Notes: generated by a model from the letters alone, not told the origin. 64,000 bases of DNA from Schistosoma haematobium (GCF_000699445.3 NC_067200.1:12175256-12239255); one strand, 5' to 3'. Positions 1-12,198 are shown, counted from the first letter of the stretch. Numbers and translations: made by a program.

Positions 1-99
1 GTTACTGTTACCATAGGATTTTGTGGAGAATATTGGAATTGGAGTTAAACAACGGAATAACTTCGGTTAGACTACTACTGAAAACCATGAAGCCTACTT

Positions 100-215
100 A
101 TTCAGGCGTGTCACCCCTTATGGATGACCATAGGCCGCTCAGCAGCATTCCCTATGGAACTAGGAAGCACTGGATAGCTAGTTTTTCCTAGTATAGGAAT
201 CCTCATCAGTGTACG
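100..215 (-). repeat. Degenerate SINE 3' part with hammerhead-like core
   Basis: Read on the minus strand, CTGATGAG lies at 209-202. It is followed by a TTCC/GGAA hairpin with loop TATACTA, then AAAAC where an active hammerhead has GAAAC, then CCAGTGCTTCC. The same order (core, hairpin with an ATACTA-like loop, AAAC, CAGTGCTTCC) is known from the tRNA-headed hammerhead SINEs of schistosomes and is seen again at 2464-2512 and 53472-53525. The GAAA to AAAA change should kill cleavage. Family assignment rests on remembered consensus order, not on a search. Confidence 0.5.
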
Positions 216-2319
216 TTAACAACCTGTAAATTCAATTTGTTACATTGAAAAATTTATATATATTATAAGATAGATTCAAACTTACGTCTGGAAGTGAACA
301 ATTTTACTGTTTGGATATATTTCCATATGATCGAATAATTTATCCCAACCATTTAGGTAAACTAACTGACGAGCTGTTTCCACCGAAGGGGTCCTATATT
401 AATATTTAGGAAAAGTAGTAGAATAACTAGTGGAGATCAGGACGAAATAAGATCACACTAAACTGAATGTCTTGTACAGTTCGAAATAACGAAAAAATAA
501 GAGTGAACAAGGTGAGATCATAACTTCAATTGCTAGGAAATATGATCGTTTCTAGTGTTAAGCTTGTTAAGTTGAGAAAGATAATGATGACGGAGATATT
601 CATCTGTCAAATACTGTAGAAGACGTCGGCAAAATCAAGTAGTAAATTCTAAGCACAACTATCGGATAATTAGGTGAATATATCTATGAAGGTAGAAATT
701 TTTTTAATTAGTCAATCAGTGAACATCAAAGTAAAATCTATTGCGAGTGTGCATCGATACATTTCCCACATATCGAAACAACATACACCGTAACTCAAAC
801 CTAACTTAAATGGAGAAATAAACATTAGAAATGCATTTTAGAGTCAGCCAGCTATAAGTAGTTTAAAACCAGAGACATTTATGCATTAGTCCAAGCTATC
901 ATGGCATATCAGTACAACGAGATGAAATTATTAGGACAAATTTTAAATAGAAGTGGTCAATCACAGACAATATGATTCCAAAAGAGAGAATAAATTCGCG
1001 GAAGAAGAGAGTAAAAGATTATTTTAAAACTCAAGATCTTAGAGAAGACGAAGAGTAAATGAGTCTGAGTCACTAAAATTGATTTTGAGCCATTTCACCT
1101 GATATCTGCAAAAAAACATTTCAGAAAGTTTAAAAATCGAAGAATATAAAGTTAAAGATTAGACCTAACTCCAAACTTGAAGGAAGATAGACAATAAATC
1201 CAACTATATTACTGAGGTCGCTTTTATGCCGTATCGCTTGATATCTCCAACCACTGGTTATGAGTACTGCGTAAATTATAAACTTCTAAACACAAAACAT
1301 ACAAACTACTCCATGACTTCTCCCAAATACCAAAAGCTTAAAAACAGGGTTAACAGGATCCTGGACTAGTTATTTGAAGATTTTTGCTGAGATCGCGGCA
1401 ACGGGTCCATCTCCGGTTTCGACAACAGGACAGTATCACTAGCCTTCATATCAAAATTGTGATTCGATCCTACATATATGAAATTTAACTTGGTTGCTGA
1501 ACTAAATTTTTGGGGGTCAATGACTACTAATTCTGTATACTATGAGTTCTATTGAGTAACTTAGTTTGCGTACATATGTCCAAAGAAAACGCCACCGACT
1601 TTAATGATTGACTCCATGTTTTTCCGGCTATCCTTAACTATACTTTAGTTTATTTGAACTTTAGCCATGGTAAACTGTGTCAGCACACAGAAGGCATCAT
1701 ATATTGGTTAATTTTCAGTGTAGATCGATAAGTTTACCTTGATTACCTAATTCGGTAGCTTAAAACAGAAACGAAGGTCAAAATCTAATAGGCAGAAAGT
1801 AGGTTACAGTAAGACGATCAGATAGAAAACCTAATAAAATGGGAATAAGCAGATATACAGTAATAGTACTTTTAAAAGACCGAACGATTAGTACATTTAT
1901 ATTATTGTCATCGATTTTTTAAAGTAATATTTATAACCAACACTTTAAATAATGATGGTTTTCTAAGTGTAAATAAGTGAGTTAAAGCATTTGACTTACA
2001 GTCATCAGGTTGTAGGATGAAATTCGGTTCTGTCAGCTTCGGTTTTATTAGTAGTCTTTACACAAAGTCTATGGCTTGCACCGAGACGGATTGATTTGTT
2101 CTTAATTAATAAGTTGTACTAACTAGGCTTCTAAATCTAAGAAGTGAATTTGTTTTTTTTTTTATATAAAAAACGGCACAATATTTCATGAACAGTATTC
2201 TGAAAGTTCTTCATTTTGACTCTATCCAAACTAAGTAATAGCCAAGCATAGGCAGTACATTTCCTAACTATTCCCATCGATACATTTAGACAACTACTTT
2301 AATCACAATTAGTTTGAAG

Positions 2320-2560
2320 TTGTGGTTCAGTGGTTTAGATGTTTACCCACGAACAGCACTGGAAGATAGTTAAGAAATATCGAAGCTAGAAATGTAAAGC
2401 GTTAGATCCTAACTTGAGGGTCTAAATGTAAACCTGATGGTTTCTGGTGAGGTCACGGATGGTCATTGTTGCGAGGTCCCGTGCTAGGACAAAACATCTG
2501 TACATTGCTTCCTAGTTTTCAGTGGTTGTCTAAAGTCAATTTGTGATGTACACGAAGAAA
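2320..2560 (+). repeat. Degenerate tRNA-headed hammerhead SINE
   Basis: A tRNA-like head (GTGGTTCAGTGGTTTAG near 2321) is followed at 2464-2512 by a hammerhead-like block. Its stem II is perfect (GTCC, loop CGTGCTA, GGAC). The following AAAAC replaces GAAAC, and then comes ACATTGCTTCC. The core CTGATGAG has decayed to TTGCGAG, so self-cleavage is not expected. The intact stem II shows that the fold is recognisable rather than accidental. Confidence 0.55.
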
Positions 2561-3470
2561 CTCACTAATTTCCGCAAACCCATTTATACTAATTCATATA
2601 CTACTCTTATTATAATGTTGAAATAAAACTAACATTTGAGAACCAAGAAACTAACCTTGAAGCACATGCCAATAGTACATCCTTTTCTTTTTTGATAGAT
2701 TTCAATATATTATTTGAATCTTGAAGTATATTTAGTGGGTAATTATTTTCATCATAAATCATATCACCACTATTAACAATGATAGATGAACACACAAACT
2801 TACTTTTTGTGAAAAACTTGACTATCGTAAATGTCACAGTCAAACGGCCATAATGTACAATCTGATGGTTTTTTATCACTTATGTAGCAAAAGAAACTAA
2901 CCCAAGTCGAATACAATAAGTCTAGGCTTGATGCTTATATTATCAAATAGTCTTTCAGTTGTCATTGATGATCACAATAAATCCATGTTGACCTTCACTG
3001 ACGATTTTCAGGATGACTGAAAAAAATTTTTTTAGTGATAATGAATGCAAAAATCGTTTGTGATTTAGAGTCTTATTATGATCATCTATCAAGAACAGGT
3101 TTGCGTACGCGGTTTGAAGTAACGATTTATGTGCGATATCTGATACTACTAATCGACTCCTTAAGTACAACAAGAAAAAGTAGAATTTCATTGTGACCCA
3201 ATGGTTAAAACTTAAATACTATGATCAGTTGACCACTGTTCCAGCATGGTTTAAATTAGAAACCTACTAGGCCGTACAGTTTACTTAGAATCGTGAACAG
3301 AATCTAAATGCTGAATATATTTGAGGTGTGGTAGTAACAGCCGATAGATTGGATAGTCACCCCGACTAGTTCTTATTACAGAATGATACCAGCTTGAATG
3401 GTACCATATTTTATTAAATATCGTTAGCTGACATCTTCCGGAAGACCTCGGAGGTGCTTAAAAATTTTGG

Positions 3471-3668
3471 GTTTTGAAGATACAGAACATGTTTCATCAA
3501 AAGCGATTGAAAATTCCATCAAATATCAAATAGGTATTTCAATTATACAAGGCCTAATCTGATCCAATTTCCTTATTTTTGGGGAGCTCTTAAAGAAAAA
3601 CGCCAAAATTTCTTTTGATATGGAGCTTTTTTCGAAATAGAGAGTTCATCATTTGCGATAAACTCTCT
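3471..3668 (+). repeat. Left part of a dispersed repeat interrupted by an RTE insertion
   Basis: This stretch and 5871-5960 flank RTE copy 1, and both look like parts of the repeat seen uninterrupted at 9030-9680. A shared word pattern is CATCAAA...GATTGAAAATTCC here against CATCAAACG...CATTGAAAATTTCG at 9256-9298. The flank at 5871-5960 matches the same repeat in reverse complement (ATGTTGGCGAA core). Class of repeat unknown. Confidence 0.35.
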
Positions 3669-5870
3669 AACGTCCCGCTTATATGCACTGGGTTTCTTCA
3701 GGTTCCTTACAACTCATTGAAGCCAGTCGGTCTACTCCGCGTGACCGTGAGTTTGAACACAAACGAAGGATGTTACGTAAGGAAATTGGGCAAAGCTTGC
3801 GTAAGGACCGAGAAGCCTGGTGGTCGGAGCGTGCTAATGAGTTGGAAGCAGCAACTGCATCTGGTAATTACCGGAAGCTCTTCCAACTCATCCAAGCCAC
3901 TGGCAGCAAGAAGTCCGGTGTGAGCGAAACAATCTGCGAGGATGATGGGATGCCAATCACTAACATCCATCGACGTCTTGGACGATGGGCAGAATTTTTC
4001 GAAGGGCAGTTCAACTGGGCTGCTGCTCCGGCAACATCGGTCAGACTGTCCTGCCCCCCATGGCCGATGACGACTGATCCACCAAATGAGGCGGAAGTCC
4101 GCAAGGAACTCCAACTCTTGAAGCGTTACAAATCACCTGGCCCAGATGACTTACCTCCGGCTCGTTCTAAAGATGGTGGTGACTTTCTGACTAAGGAATT
4201 GACGACGTTGTTTACAAAGTTTTGGGAACTAGAGAGTGTACCAACGTCATGGAATGAGTCGATAGTTGTTTCTATCTTTAAAAGGGGTTCACCTCGTTCC
4301 TGTAACAACTATCGGGGGACAAGTCTACTTCCGATTGCGTCCAAGCTATTGGCTTTCGTCATACTTCGTAGGTTGTTCAAAACCCGAGAAAGATTGACTC
4401 GCGAGGAGCAGGTTGGGTTTCGTTCTGGTCGAGGATGTATTGATCATATCTTCACCCTCCGCCAAATGTTAGAACACCGCCATACTTATCAAAGGCTAAC
4501 AATCGTAGTGTTTCTTGACACCAGGGCTGCCTTCGATTCGTTGGATAGGTCTGTTCTCTGGGATTGTCTATTGAAGGGTGTGCCTGAGAAGTTTATTAAC
4601 ATCCTAAAAGCCTTATATACAAACACCTCAGGCAGAGTGAGGGCACACAACCACCTCTCTTCATTGTTCCATTCGAGCAGTGGGGTTAGGCAGGGTTTCC
4701 CAATCTCACCATTCCTCTTCAACTTTGCCACCGATGACATTCTGGAAACAGCTCTGATGGATGTAAGTAATGGTGGTGTGGATCTGTTGCCTGGAGAAAG
4801 ACTTCTCGACCTTGAGTATGCGGATGACATTGTCCTACTGTGCGATAATGCCCAAGGCATGCAATCCGCACTTAATCAGTTGGCAATCAGTGTCCGTAGG
4901 TATGGTATGTGCTTTGCACCTTCGAAGTGCAAAGTACTTCTACAAGACTGGCAGGATTCTAATCCTGTACTCACCCTGGATGGTGAGCAGATAGAAGTAG
5001 TCGAGAAGTTCGTGTATCTAGGTAGCTGCATAAGTGCTGGTGGGGTTGTGAGTGATGAGATCAATGCACGTATAGTGAAAGCCAGAGCGGCTTATGCCAA
5101 TCTGGGCCATCTTTGGCGCCTTCGTTATGTTAGTCTGGCTGTAAAAGGTCGCACCTACAACGCGTCGGTGAGAGCAGTTTTACTCTATGCTTGTGAAACC
5201 TGGCCTCTCTGAGTTGAGGACGTTAGAAGACTCTCTGTGTTCTATCATCGCTGTCTCTGAAGGATTGCTGACATCCAGTGGCAACACCATGTCAGTAAAC
5301 CAGAGGTTCGGCATCGTGTGTTCGGGCACAGAGATGATAATGCAATCGATGTCACCATCTTGAAACACCGACTTCGGTGGCTTGGACATGTTCTACGAAT
5401 TTCGTCCCAGAGAATTCCACGTCGTGCATTATTTGCCGACTTTGGGACTGGTTGGAAGAAGCGGAGAGGTGGTCAGTGCATGACATGGTGTCGTGGCATG
5501 AAAGAAAGCTGCAAAGGACTGGCTTCTGTTGGTCCTTCACGACTCCCTGGTTGGGGTCCGAGAGATGCTGCTACACAGTGGCTAGAGACGTTATCAGATA
5601 TGGCTCAGAATAGAAGACAGTGGCGATCCTACTGTAACCTTCTTTTACTTTCTTCATAAAAAGTGGTTGTGTCTTCCCTAACTGAAAGATTTCTTTTGAT
5701 TGTACCTTTCCGTTCCCTCATTATTACTACACTACCTTACACCAATCTCTCCGTTATTTCTCTTTTTTACGCTCCTTACCTCTTTTTTTCTCTTCGAATT
5801 CTCATTGTTTTGTGTGGCGCATATATATTGGCGCTCTCTTGTACCAATATTTATGTGTTCAAATAAATAA
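3669..5870 (+). mobile_element. RTE-type non-LTR retrotransposon, 5'-truncated copy 1
   Basis: The copy begins abruptly inside the linker between the endonuclease and RT domains, so the endonuclease is missing, as expected of 5' truncation during target-primed reverse transcription. It keeps the RT, the C-terminal domain and a 3' tail ending TGTGTTCAAATAAATAA. From 3669 to about 5832 it is nearly identical to the antisense copy at 42540-44705 inside the carrier gene. The last 60 bases (from GTGTGGCGCATAT to AAATAAATAA) are also found at the end of the SINE-like repeat at 57043-57562. Confidence 0.85.
3683..5659 (+). pseudogene. RTE reverse transcriptase, truncated and interrupted by two TGA codons
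   Basis: One continuous frame encodes the RT of an RTE-like element. Fingers and palm motifs are visible: [12 protein letters not shown] with the motif A aspartate at about residue 279, [16 protein letters not shown], and the catalytic YADD at residues 379-382. The frame is broken by TGA at 5210-5212 and again at 5258-5260. It then resumes without frameshift as the usual C-terminal domain (LRWLGHVLR, then GWKKRRGGQ) up to the stop at 5657-5659. Both stops fall where the family has arginine, consistent with CGA to TGA changes. The first methionine is internal to the original protein; the endonuclease domain is absent. Not expected to be functional on its own. Confidence 0.85.
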
Positions 5871-6179
5871 AGAAATTTTTCCAAAATTTGTTTGGGGGAA
5901 ATCCTCAACACTTTTGAGAAAAAGTGTTGTTTTCGCCAACATCTCTCACGAAATTTTAAATGACTGAGTAAATCCATTTGTGTTGTTTGATAACTTGCCT
6001 ATGGATATATGTTGAGTGTTTCCGTCAGAACCGACACACTTTATATGCTTAGGCATGGCTGAAAACTTCTCTATAAAATAATCTAGCCAGCATGCGACTA
6101 AAGCGAATGCACCCACCTATTTTCGCCATAGAGACTCGAAGCTTATTTAGTACTAGACCTAACAATATAGTTATAGCGA
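5871..6179. other. Right part of the interrupted repeat and unassigned sequence
   Basis: Positions 5871-5960 resemble, in reverse complement, part of the repeat at 9030-9680. They include a hairpin-forming pair (AACACTTTT / AAAAGTGTT). From 5961 to 6179 I see nothing recognisable. Confidence 0.35.
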
Positions 6180-7290
6180 ATTGAAAGACTAGGTTCATCA
6201 CCCAAGTTGTAGAGGGTGGCAGGATTAGGTTTCGGCCATTAAGAGTAGAAGATACTCATAAGTTACCAGTATTTGACCACAGATGTCCTAGAAATATTAC
6301 TCTCATCTGTTGGAATCACTGGGTAAGTAATAGTAGGGTTAGGCGCAGGGTAACAGGGAATGATGGTAAATCAGTTGATGAGGTTGTGAATCTTCATCGG
6401 CTGAGGTGGTTGGGTCGCGTGTTACGTATACCTGAACACCAATTACCACGACTCTCAATGTTGACTAGTGTTGGGGATGGTTGGAAGAAAGTTAGAGGCG
6501 GCCAAACATGTTGGGGACGATAGATCCCCAACACTCATATTTTGTGATTTTATCTTATCCATTAAATGTTTAAATGATTGAATGGCAGTGGATTGATGAA
6601 CTTATTGAGTAATGTTTAAAAAGTTTTACCATGATAATATCGATTATAAATATTTGTATAAATACGCTTGATTTGTGTGCCTGATTGACCTGACCTGACC
6701 TGGTATCTGCTGATTACCCGTAGAATACACGTCTATGTCTTACCGAGACTTCTTGATTGAATTAGCTGAGTCGGGAACAACGGACCAGAATAGCCTATTG
6801 AGTCTCGGAATACTTGATCCTTCGTTCCGTCCCGAATAAGCCGAATCAGTAGTAGCATTCAAGCTTAACGAACCTAACAAAACCAAACATGGCATCAGCC
6901 CACAAAGTCATTCAATCCTAGTATGAGCCATGTTGGTAGATGCAGACTACTTGGTTGGGGTCCTCGCGACTATGGTAACCAACGGTTGGAGACTCTTGGT
7001 GACATGGCTGAAAATCGATCACAATGGCGTTGGTGTTTACACTCTTTGTCCTCCCTTAAACCGTGAGATTAAAATTGTTTCATATGTTTTTCTACGAAAT
7101 AATTCTTTCCTCCTGTACTATATCCTTATACACAATCCTTCTTTTATATATTACAACCATTGAAGTGAATACTTCTATGAATTTGGTGTTCATTTTGTTG
7201 TGCTAATGAGATATGGCAACTTGAACCGACGCATATAAGTGCCTTAAGTGTCTTCGGTTGCAGCTGACTGACTGGCTGATACACAAACGC
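6180..7290 (+). mobile_element. 3' end of a second RTE family, split by a solo LTR
   Basis: Translation gives a degenerate RTE C-terminal domain (VEDTHKLPVFDHRCPRN-like text near 6247-6297, LHRLRWLGRVLR-like at about 6390-6430, GDGWKKVRGGQ-like at about 6475-6505). After the LTR it continues as CRLLGWGPRDYGNQRLETL-like text and a 3' untranslated tail to about 7290. The tail is shared with 62690-62880. It differs from the family of copies 1 and 2 in sequence and in tail. Broken by frameshifts; no function expected. Confidence 0.7.
6509..6879. mobile_element. Solo LTR inserted in the RTE fragment
   Basis: The 371-bp insert starts TGTTGGGG and ends CCTAACA, giving TG...CA ends within a near-perfect terminal inverted repeat. 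The RTE reading on both sides is interrupted exactly here. Flanks are AAACA (6504-6508) and AAACC (6880-6884), a 5-bp target duplication with one mismatch. It contains TATAAATATTTG followed by GTATAAATAC near 6645, a plausible promoter box. No internal region remains, so this is a solo LTR. The strand of the parent element is unknown. The first 27 bases can fold back (TGTTGGGGA with TCCCCAACA). Confidence 0.75.
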
Positions 7291-9029
7291 TTTATATTTC
7301 TTCACCGATCCGTTTCCTCCCAGTACTATAGGTATATTTAAACGCTCTGTAGTCAGCCACAGGTGTACATGGATTACTATGACAAACATAATTTGTAAGT
7401 GTATCTCGATCCCGGCACAATATTACAGGGTAATTATCTCCACTTTACATACCTTTTCTTAGATAGGATGACTTCATTTCTTAAGGCCTGTAACATGTAG
7501 AATATTCTAGTGCAGAACGTCTACACATTAGTGCTTTGGCATCATAACCTCGAAAGTTATTGTGAATGTTATGGAGTTATTATACGTAAAATTTTAAAAA
7601 TTTATAACACTGCTGCATTGATCTATATCATCAATCGAAACAGTACGCCCTCGTCAACAACAAGGAGAAAAAGCCGAAGATGTGAATTGATGAACGTACG
7701 TAATAAATTCCTCGTTAGGGCTGTTAAACGAAAAATGAATGACTATTTGTAAACCCCTGAAGAACTGAAGGTTGCTGAGTTTTCGGTATTTAGCATTTCG
7801 ATTGAGACATTTTCACTAATAGCTAAGTATCCAATGAGTACATCCTCATAGAGCAGTTCTTCTAAAAAAGGAGGTGTCCTCACTGACGCTTCCATCTGTG
7901 GCTGTTGTTAGCGAGTAGCTTAAACTTAAACTAAATCTTATACCAATAGATAGCACACTGATAAAGTAACATTGCAAATGATTCTTGAAGCGATTACTAA
8001 TCCGTTTAGCAAGATCTATAAACTTACTTTTTGCATGAGAAGCTCATACAGCGTTGTGAAGGACAGGTATAGTTGCTGCAGTTTTACTTTGGCATTCCCG
8101 TTAAAGACACCAGAAAAGCTGCATACTCTAGAAGCTGCATTGAAAGAGCGAAAAGCCCGCGGTCAGTTCGTAAGTTGTGAGTTATAAAATTTGACGTGAA
8201 GATCATTCGTGATGATCTTAGGAAGTTCACAAAAGCTTGTTTATCTTACGTGTCGACGCTCGAACTGGCCATTAATTATACTTTACATAGAGCTAGAAGC
8301 GAAATGGGTATGAGTAACTACCAACTCTACAGAACAGTTCGCAGCAAGCCAAGATTACAGTCGGTATCTTTTGTTAGGTGCTCTGTGTTCACGGTTCAAA
8401 GCGCGAACTATCCCGAAAACAAAATAACACAAACGATAGACGTTGCGAGTCAGGCTTTCTCACACGACGAAAGAGATAAAGTAAATAAGTGTTGATGGGG
8501 ATCCCAAGGAAAGGTGAACTTAACAAAGATTAAATGTATTACTGAATTCCTGCATGTTTTTACCACTTTTTTTAAAATGTGTCTACTATTAGCATGGGAA
8601 ATTTTTCGATGTTACGTTTACTATATGGAAGACTAATGTTTTATTCTGTCTGTGGAACACTTAACGAAAGTTCGACATCGACATAATAAACACACTAACA
8701 ACTCAATCCCGATGAAAAAGAACATGACGTGAATGATTCGTGAGAAATGCATGTGTCGTTTCACATTTCAATACACAATCTCACTTATAACACAACCTTT
8801 TAACCACGACAATGCCTATATATGACGTTTGTTATTATGTGTTGACAAGATAGGACTATTTCGATGAGGTGAATAAAGTGACTGCTTCTTGACATGTTGT
8901 CTTCTAAGCGTAGTATACTTAATTCTACGTAGAACGTTAATGCAAGCTAGGTGTGAGTGCGACAACATGTTGATGTGGAGAACAATGGCGTAGTTTTAGA
9001 AATCTGCTAAGTTCGCGAAATGAACTACA
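7291..9029. other. Unassigned stretch with short open frames
   Basis: Plus-strand frames of 80, 71 and 99 codons (starting at 7510, 7972 and 8196) sit close together but in different phases. I recognise no domain. They may be remains of a mobile-element gene, or exons of an unknown gene, but the sequence alone does not decide. No consensus splice sites join them convincingly. Confidence 0.3.
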
Positions 9030-9680
9030 TTCAATCTCCCGATTTTACGGGAAATTTCACCAAATTTAGTTTCCCCAAACGTTGGGAAAAATTCGAATTT
9101 TAATACGACTTCAGAGAAAACTCCAAAATTTACCAAAAGTCCCTAGACTGGGCAAATAAAAACGAAAGACTTTTATACACATAGAAAATTCTTTGTGGTT
9201 CTCAACAAAGAACGTATGGTTTTCCCGAAAGGTGAGGCATATTTTCGGGTTTCATCAAACGATACAAATAAATACTTCCAAAGTCATTGAAAATTTCGTG
9301 GGATATGTTGGCGAATTCGAAACACAAGACGAATAAAAGGAGAGGTTCAGCTTAATTTCCCAGTGAAAGGTGAAAAAGCAGGTATTTATGTGCGTCCCCT
9401 ATTATTTTCCCTTTATTTTCCAACAGAATTTTTTTTTATTTTCCCACTGTTTGTTATTATTTCCCCTTTATTAGTTGCTTGGCTTCCCACGAAAATTTGG
9501 GTTTTAACATATTAAAACGTTTGAGGTACACTCGGTCGATCTAATTTTCTTCGAAAGTTTCAGGTATTTCCCTAAATAACTTGAAATCAAGGCGGAAAAA
9601 TTGCATAACAGTGGAAAATTTGGGGTTCTAGTCGCATTTCTGAAAATTTTCTATAAGAGCTCCGAAATCGAGAGATTGGA
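9030..9680. repeat. Dispersed repeat with many AAATTT / TTTCCC words
   Basis: The segment is dense in short words such as GAAAATTT, TTCCCC and ACCAAATTT on a single AT-rich background. It shares blocks with 3471-3668 and, in reverse complement, with 5871-5960. No protein coding is apparent and no terminal repeats were found. Confidence 0.35.
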
Positions 9681-10029
9681 TTCTTTGGGTACTAAGACAG
9701 TGTGCGTGAGGAGTGCTGGAATAGACAGCAATACGAAAGATAGGCCGCCTAATTAAGATGGCTACAAACTGCATTGTCTTTAATTAAGCAATGCAGTCGA
9801 CAACAATTAGCAACCTTACTTATCCTAGTTGACCGCACTGTAGCGCACGTCTTGAAAGTGTGTTGCCAAAACTAATTTCTTTATGATTAGCCTACATCAA
9901 CGGATTTATTTATTTCCGCTATTTTCTTGTCATCTCAGTGCCTTTCTAGATATTTCGTTATGTCCAGTGTATATTAGTATGAACACTTCATAGCACTAAT
10001 TCTATTCATTCTGGTAGCTGTTTTTGGAT
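9681..10029. other. No recognisable content
   Basis: AT-rich sequence with one short inverted pair around AATTAAG/CTTTAATTAAGC near 9750-9790. I see no gene or known repeat. Confidence 0.4.
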
Positions 10030-10576
10030 TTACATGTCATGTAATTCAAATGAATTGAATGAAACTCGTCACTATGCATCAACTTCATTGACTATGAAAA
10101 GGCGTTTGACAGTGTGGATAGGAAGACTTTATAGAAACTTCCTCGACACCACTGAGTACCTGAGAAAATCGTCAAAATCATATGGAATTCACACGACTAT
10201 GACGCATTCCAAGTGAGGATCGGAGCCGGAGCTGACTACTCTGCCCCCTTATCTTTCTTATGATCGTTGACTGGATTATGAAGACTTTAACTTCTCAGGA
10301 GAAGCACGGACTACAATGGACAGGTTGGATGCAACTAGACGACTTGGACTTAGCATGTGACTTGCCCCTTCCCATACACACGAATAAGTGCAGATGAAGA
10401 CAACTAGTGTAGCGGCAGTCTCTGCATCAGTAGGCCTCAACATACACAAGGGAAAAAGCGAAATCCTCAAACATGTCACGGAGCACACCACCCCAGTGAG
10501 TAAGTCAAATGGCAGTAAGGTTTCCGGATACCAGTGGCTGTTCCGCTATCAAGCAGGCGGTTGGTTGATTGGTTAA
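10030..10576 (+). pseudogene. RT fragment of a third RTE family
   Basis: Translation across several frames gives an RTE palm domain. FIDYEKAFDSVDR (motif A) is at about 10078-10116, then come VPEKIVKII-like text, PLSFLMIVDWIMKT, and, from 10388, a stretch matching the RT region after the catalytic box (SVGLNIHKGKSEIL). The region of the YADD box near 10350 has decayed. Multiple stops and frame changes make it a relic. It differs in sequence from copies 1 and 2. Confidence 0.7.
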
Positions 10577-11385
10577 TTAGTGATGTGTAAAAAGAAGGTT
10601 TTAAAGATTTAAATGGGGAAAAAGAATTATGATAAGAAGTAAGAGTAATTTATCGATATGTGATGTTAACAGTAGTTGAAACTAGTACAAGCAGAAATTA
10701 GAAATCTGATAGTTAGTCTTATCAAGTCTTCTTCTAAAGTTATCTACTGAAGGAAACATAATTACTTGAGCTGAAAGAGCCTTCGAACTGTGGGCAACAT
10801 TTAATATGAAAAGATAGGACTGTGCCTTGGTGTCTGCCTTTCGATGTGCAATTATTTCGGGGTCCCATCAAGTTGTGTGGTAGTGAAGTTTCGGTGAGGC
10901 ATTCAAATGCTAGTGACTCAATGTGCTGAAGACATTGTCTGCCATCGATAGGTGTTTTCTTATTCTCCGAGTGATCGGCAAGAATTTTCCCAAGAGTTAG
11001 AGCTAATATTGGTGAGATTTTCTTCTTAGTCGCATTGTAAAACTCATTTGGGAGGTTAGCGTATGAAAATCCCTTCCCATACACACTGTTGTGAATTACT
11101 GTGCATAATTCATTCAGATATACATTGCGTTGACCTTTTGATTTCAGTCAAGGTAGTACTATTTATATTGTACTGCAAATTTAGTTTTTATTGCATTTTC
11201 ACTGACCTTACATGTTTTTCCTGAACTATATGTAAGTTGTTTTATTTGAATCCTGGTTACGGTGGCTACCATGTTCATTCGCCCGCCTTTTTGGTAGTTG
11301 TACTTGGATTAATTGGAATTGTGTACAAATAACTGTGTATCGAAGAGCTTTTCCAGAACTGGTGACACTCCGTATTAAAACAAAA
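10577..11385. other. Unassigned; one 114-codon minus frame
   Basis: A minus-strand frame at 10740-11084 has no motif I recognise. No splice-site pattern or homologous text supports a gene. The remainder is AT-rich without recognised repeats. Confidence 0.3.
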
Positions 11386-12141
11386 TTAAATATCATATTT
11401 TGAACTATCTGAACGTGATCTATCCAGTAAAGATGGAATGATGATCCTGTATTTATGAGGAATTTCATTTAATACACTCGATAATTCTCTCATATCCTTT
11501 AACATTTTACCTACCTGATGTAATTTAGATTTCACTACTGGCTGAACGATTATAGGTTGAATGACAGGGTGGTAATTTTTGTTTAGTTGATGGTGTACAT
11601 TTGGCTTTGTGACCAAATGTGAAACCATGGTTTTCCCAATCACTTTGTTTTGGATTCTTCATGGGGAAAGTGCATATTTGAACTTGTCTGTTGGGGATGT
11701 TGGATCTCCAAAACTTGGTAAATACCTTGTTTTTGTAATTTTATTTTGAAAAGTTGAAATATTTGTTCTCGTGACAAAATGGCTCATTTTCACCTTCATT
11801 TCGTATTCCTTACTTGGGAGAACCTTAGACGCCATTAGTTTGTTGTATCTTTTAGTATGCTGTTTTGTAACGCTTCTCAAGGACAATTTTATGCTGTGCC
11901 TGTTGTGATTGCTCGTGCTTCTGTCTTCTTGCGGGATATATTTTCCCCGTTTCGAACCTAAACTCCTCTTTTTAGTTAGCAAAGCTTGAACGCACCAGAA
12001 TAACTGGCTAATTTGTCTATGATCATAGAGTCTTTGTTCCCTTCTCAGACTAGGTGAACTCGTGGTCGCTTCAAACATAGCATTATCCAAACAGTTACTT
12101 CTGATTCCAAACTGCTTCATTTTGCAAAGCACACTCATCAC
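11386..12141 (-). pseudogene. Unknown coding-like frame with one internal stop
   Basis: Two minus-strand frames, 160 and 85 codons, lie in the same phase and are separated by a single TGA at 11661-11659. Together they give about 250 nearly uninterrupted codons, which is long for this AT-rich flank. The product would be basic and rich in Ser, Lys and Asn, with no domain I can name. A GTG/ATG pair follows a TAG at the upstream end, so the true start is uncertain; an exon beginning after AG is possible. It could be a decayed exon or part of an unknown mobile element. Positions from 11692 also resemble the start of the solo LTR at 6509 (TGTTGGGGAYG), which favours the second reading. Confidence 0.3.
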
Positions 12142-12198
12142 CTACTTTGTCATTTGTCTCCGTATATGATCATAGAAATGTATTTAATTTTAAGAGAG

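Larger units (their letters stand above)
1..3470. other. AT-rich intergenic stretch with degenerate repeats
   Basis: No host gene can be supported. The open frames here (at most 89 codons) lack homology I recognise, and they are surrounded by stops. Recognisable contents are two degenerate hammerhead SINEs (listed separately) and a segment at about 895-1075 that resembles 58550-58800 (shared words such as CGAGATGAAATTAT, and TTCGCGGAA further on). That pair marks an old dispersed repeat. The rest shows nothing I can name. Confidence 0.6.

Noticed and set aside
5210..5260. The two TGA codons as selenocysteine or programmed readthrough sites
   Set aside because: They fall at arginine positions of the family, no selenocysteine-type structure was seen, and CGA to TGA mutation explains both. 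The sharing between copies is reported as a finding instead.
7510..8495. Three neighbouring plus frames as exons of a gene
   Set aside because: They are in different phases, no splice pair joins them convincingly, and no domain is recognised; left as unassigned.
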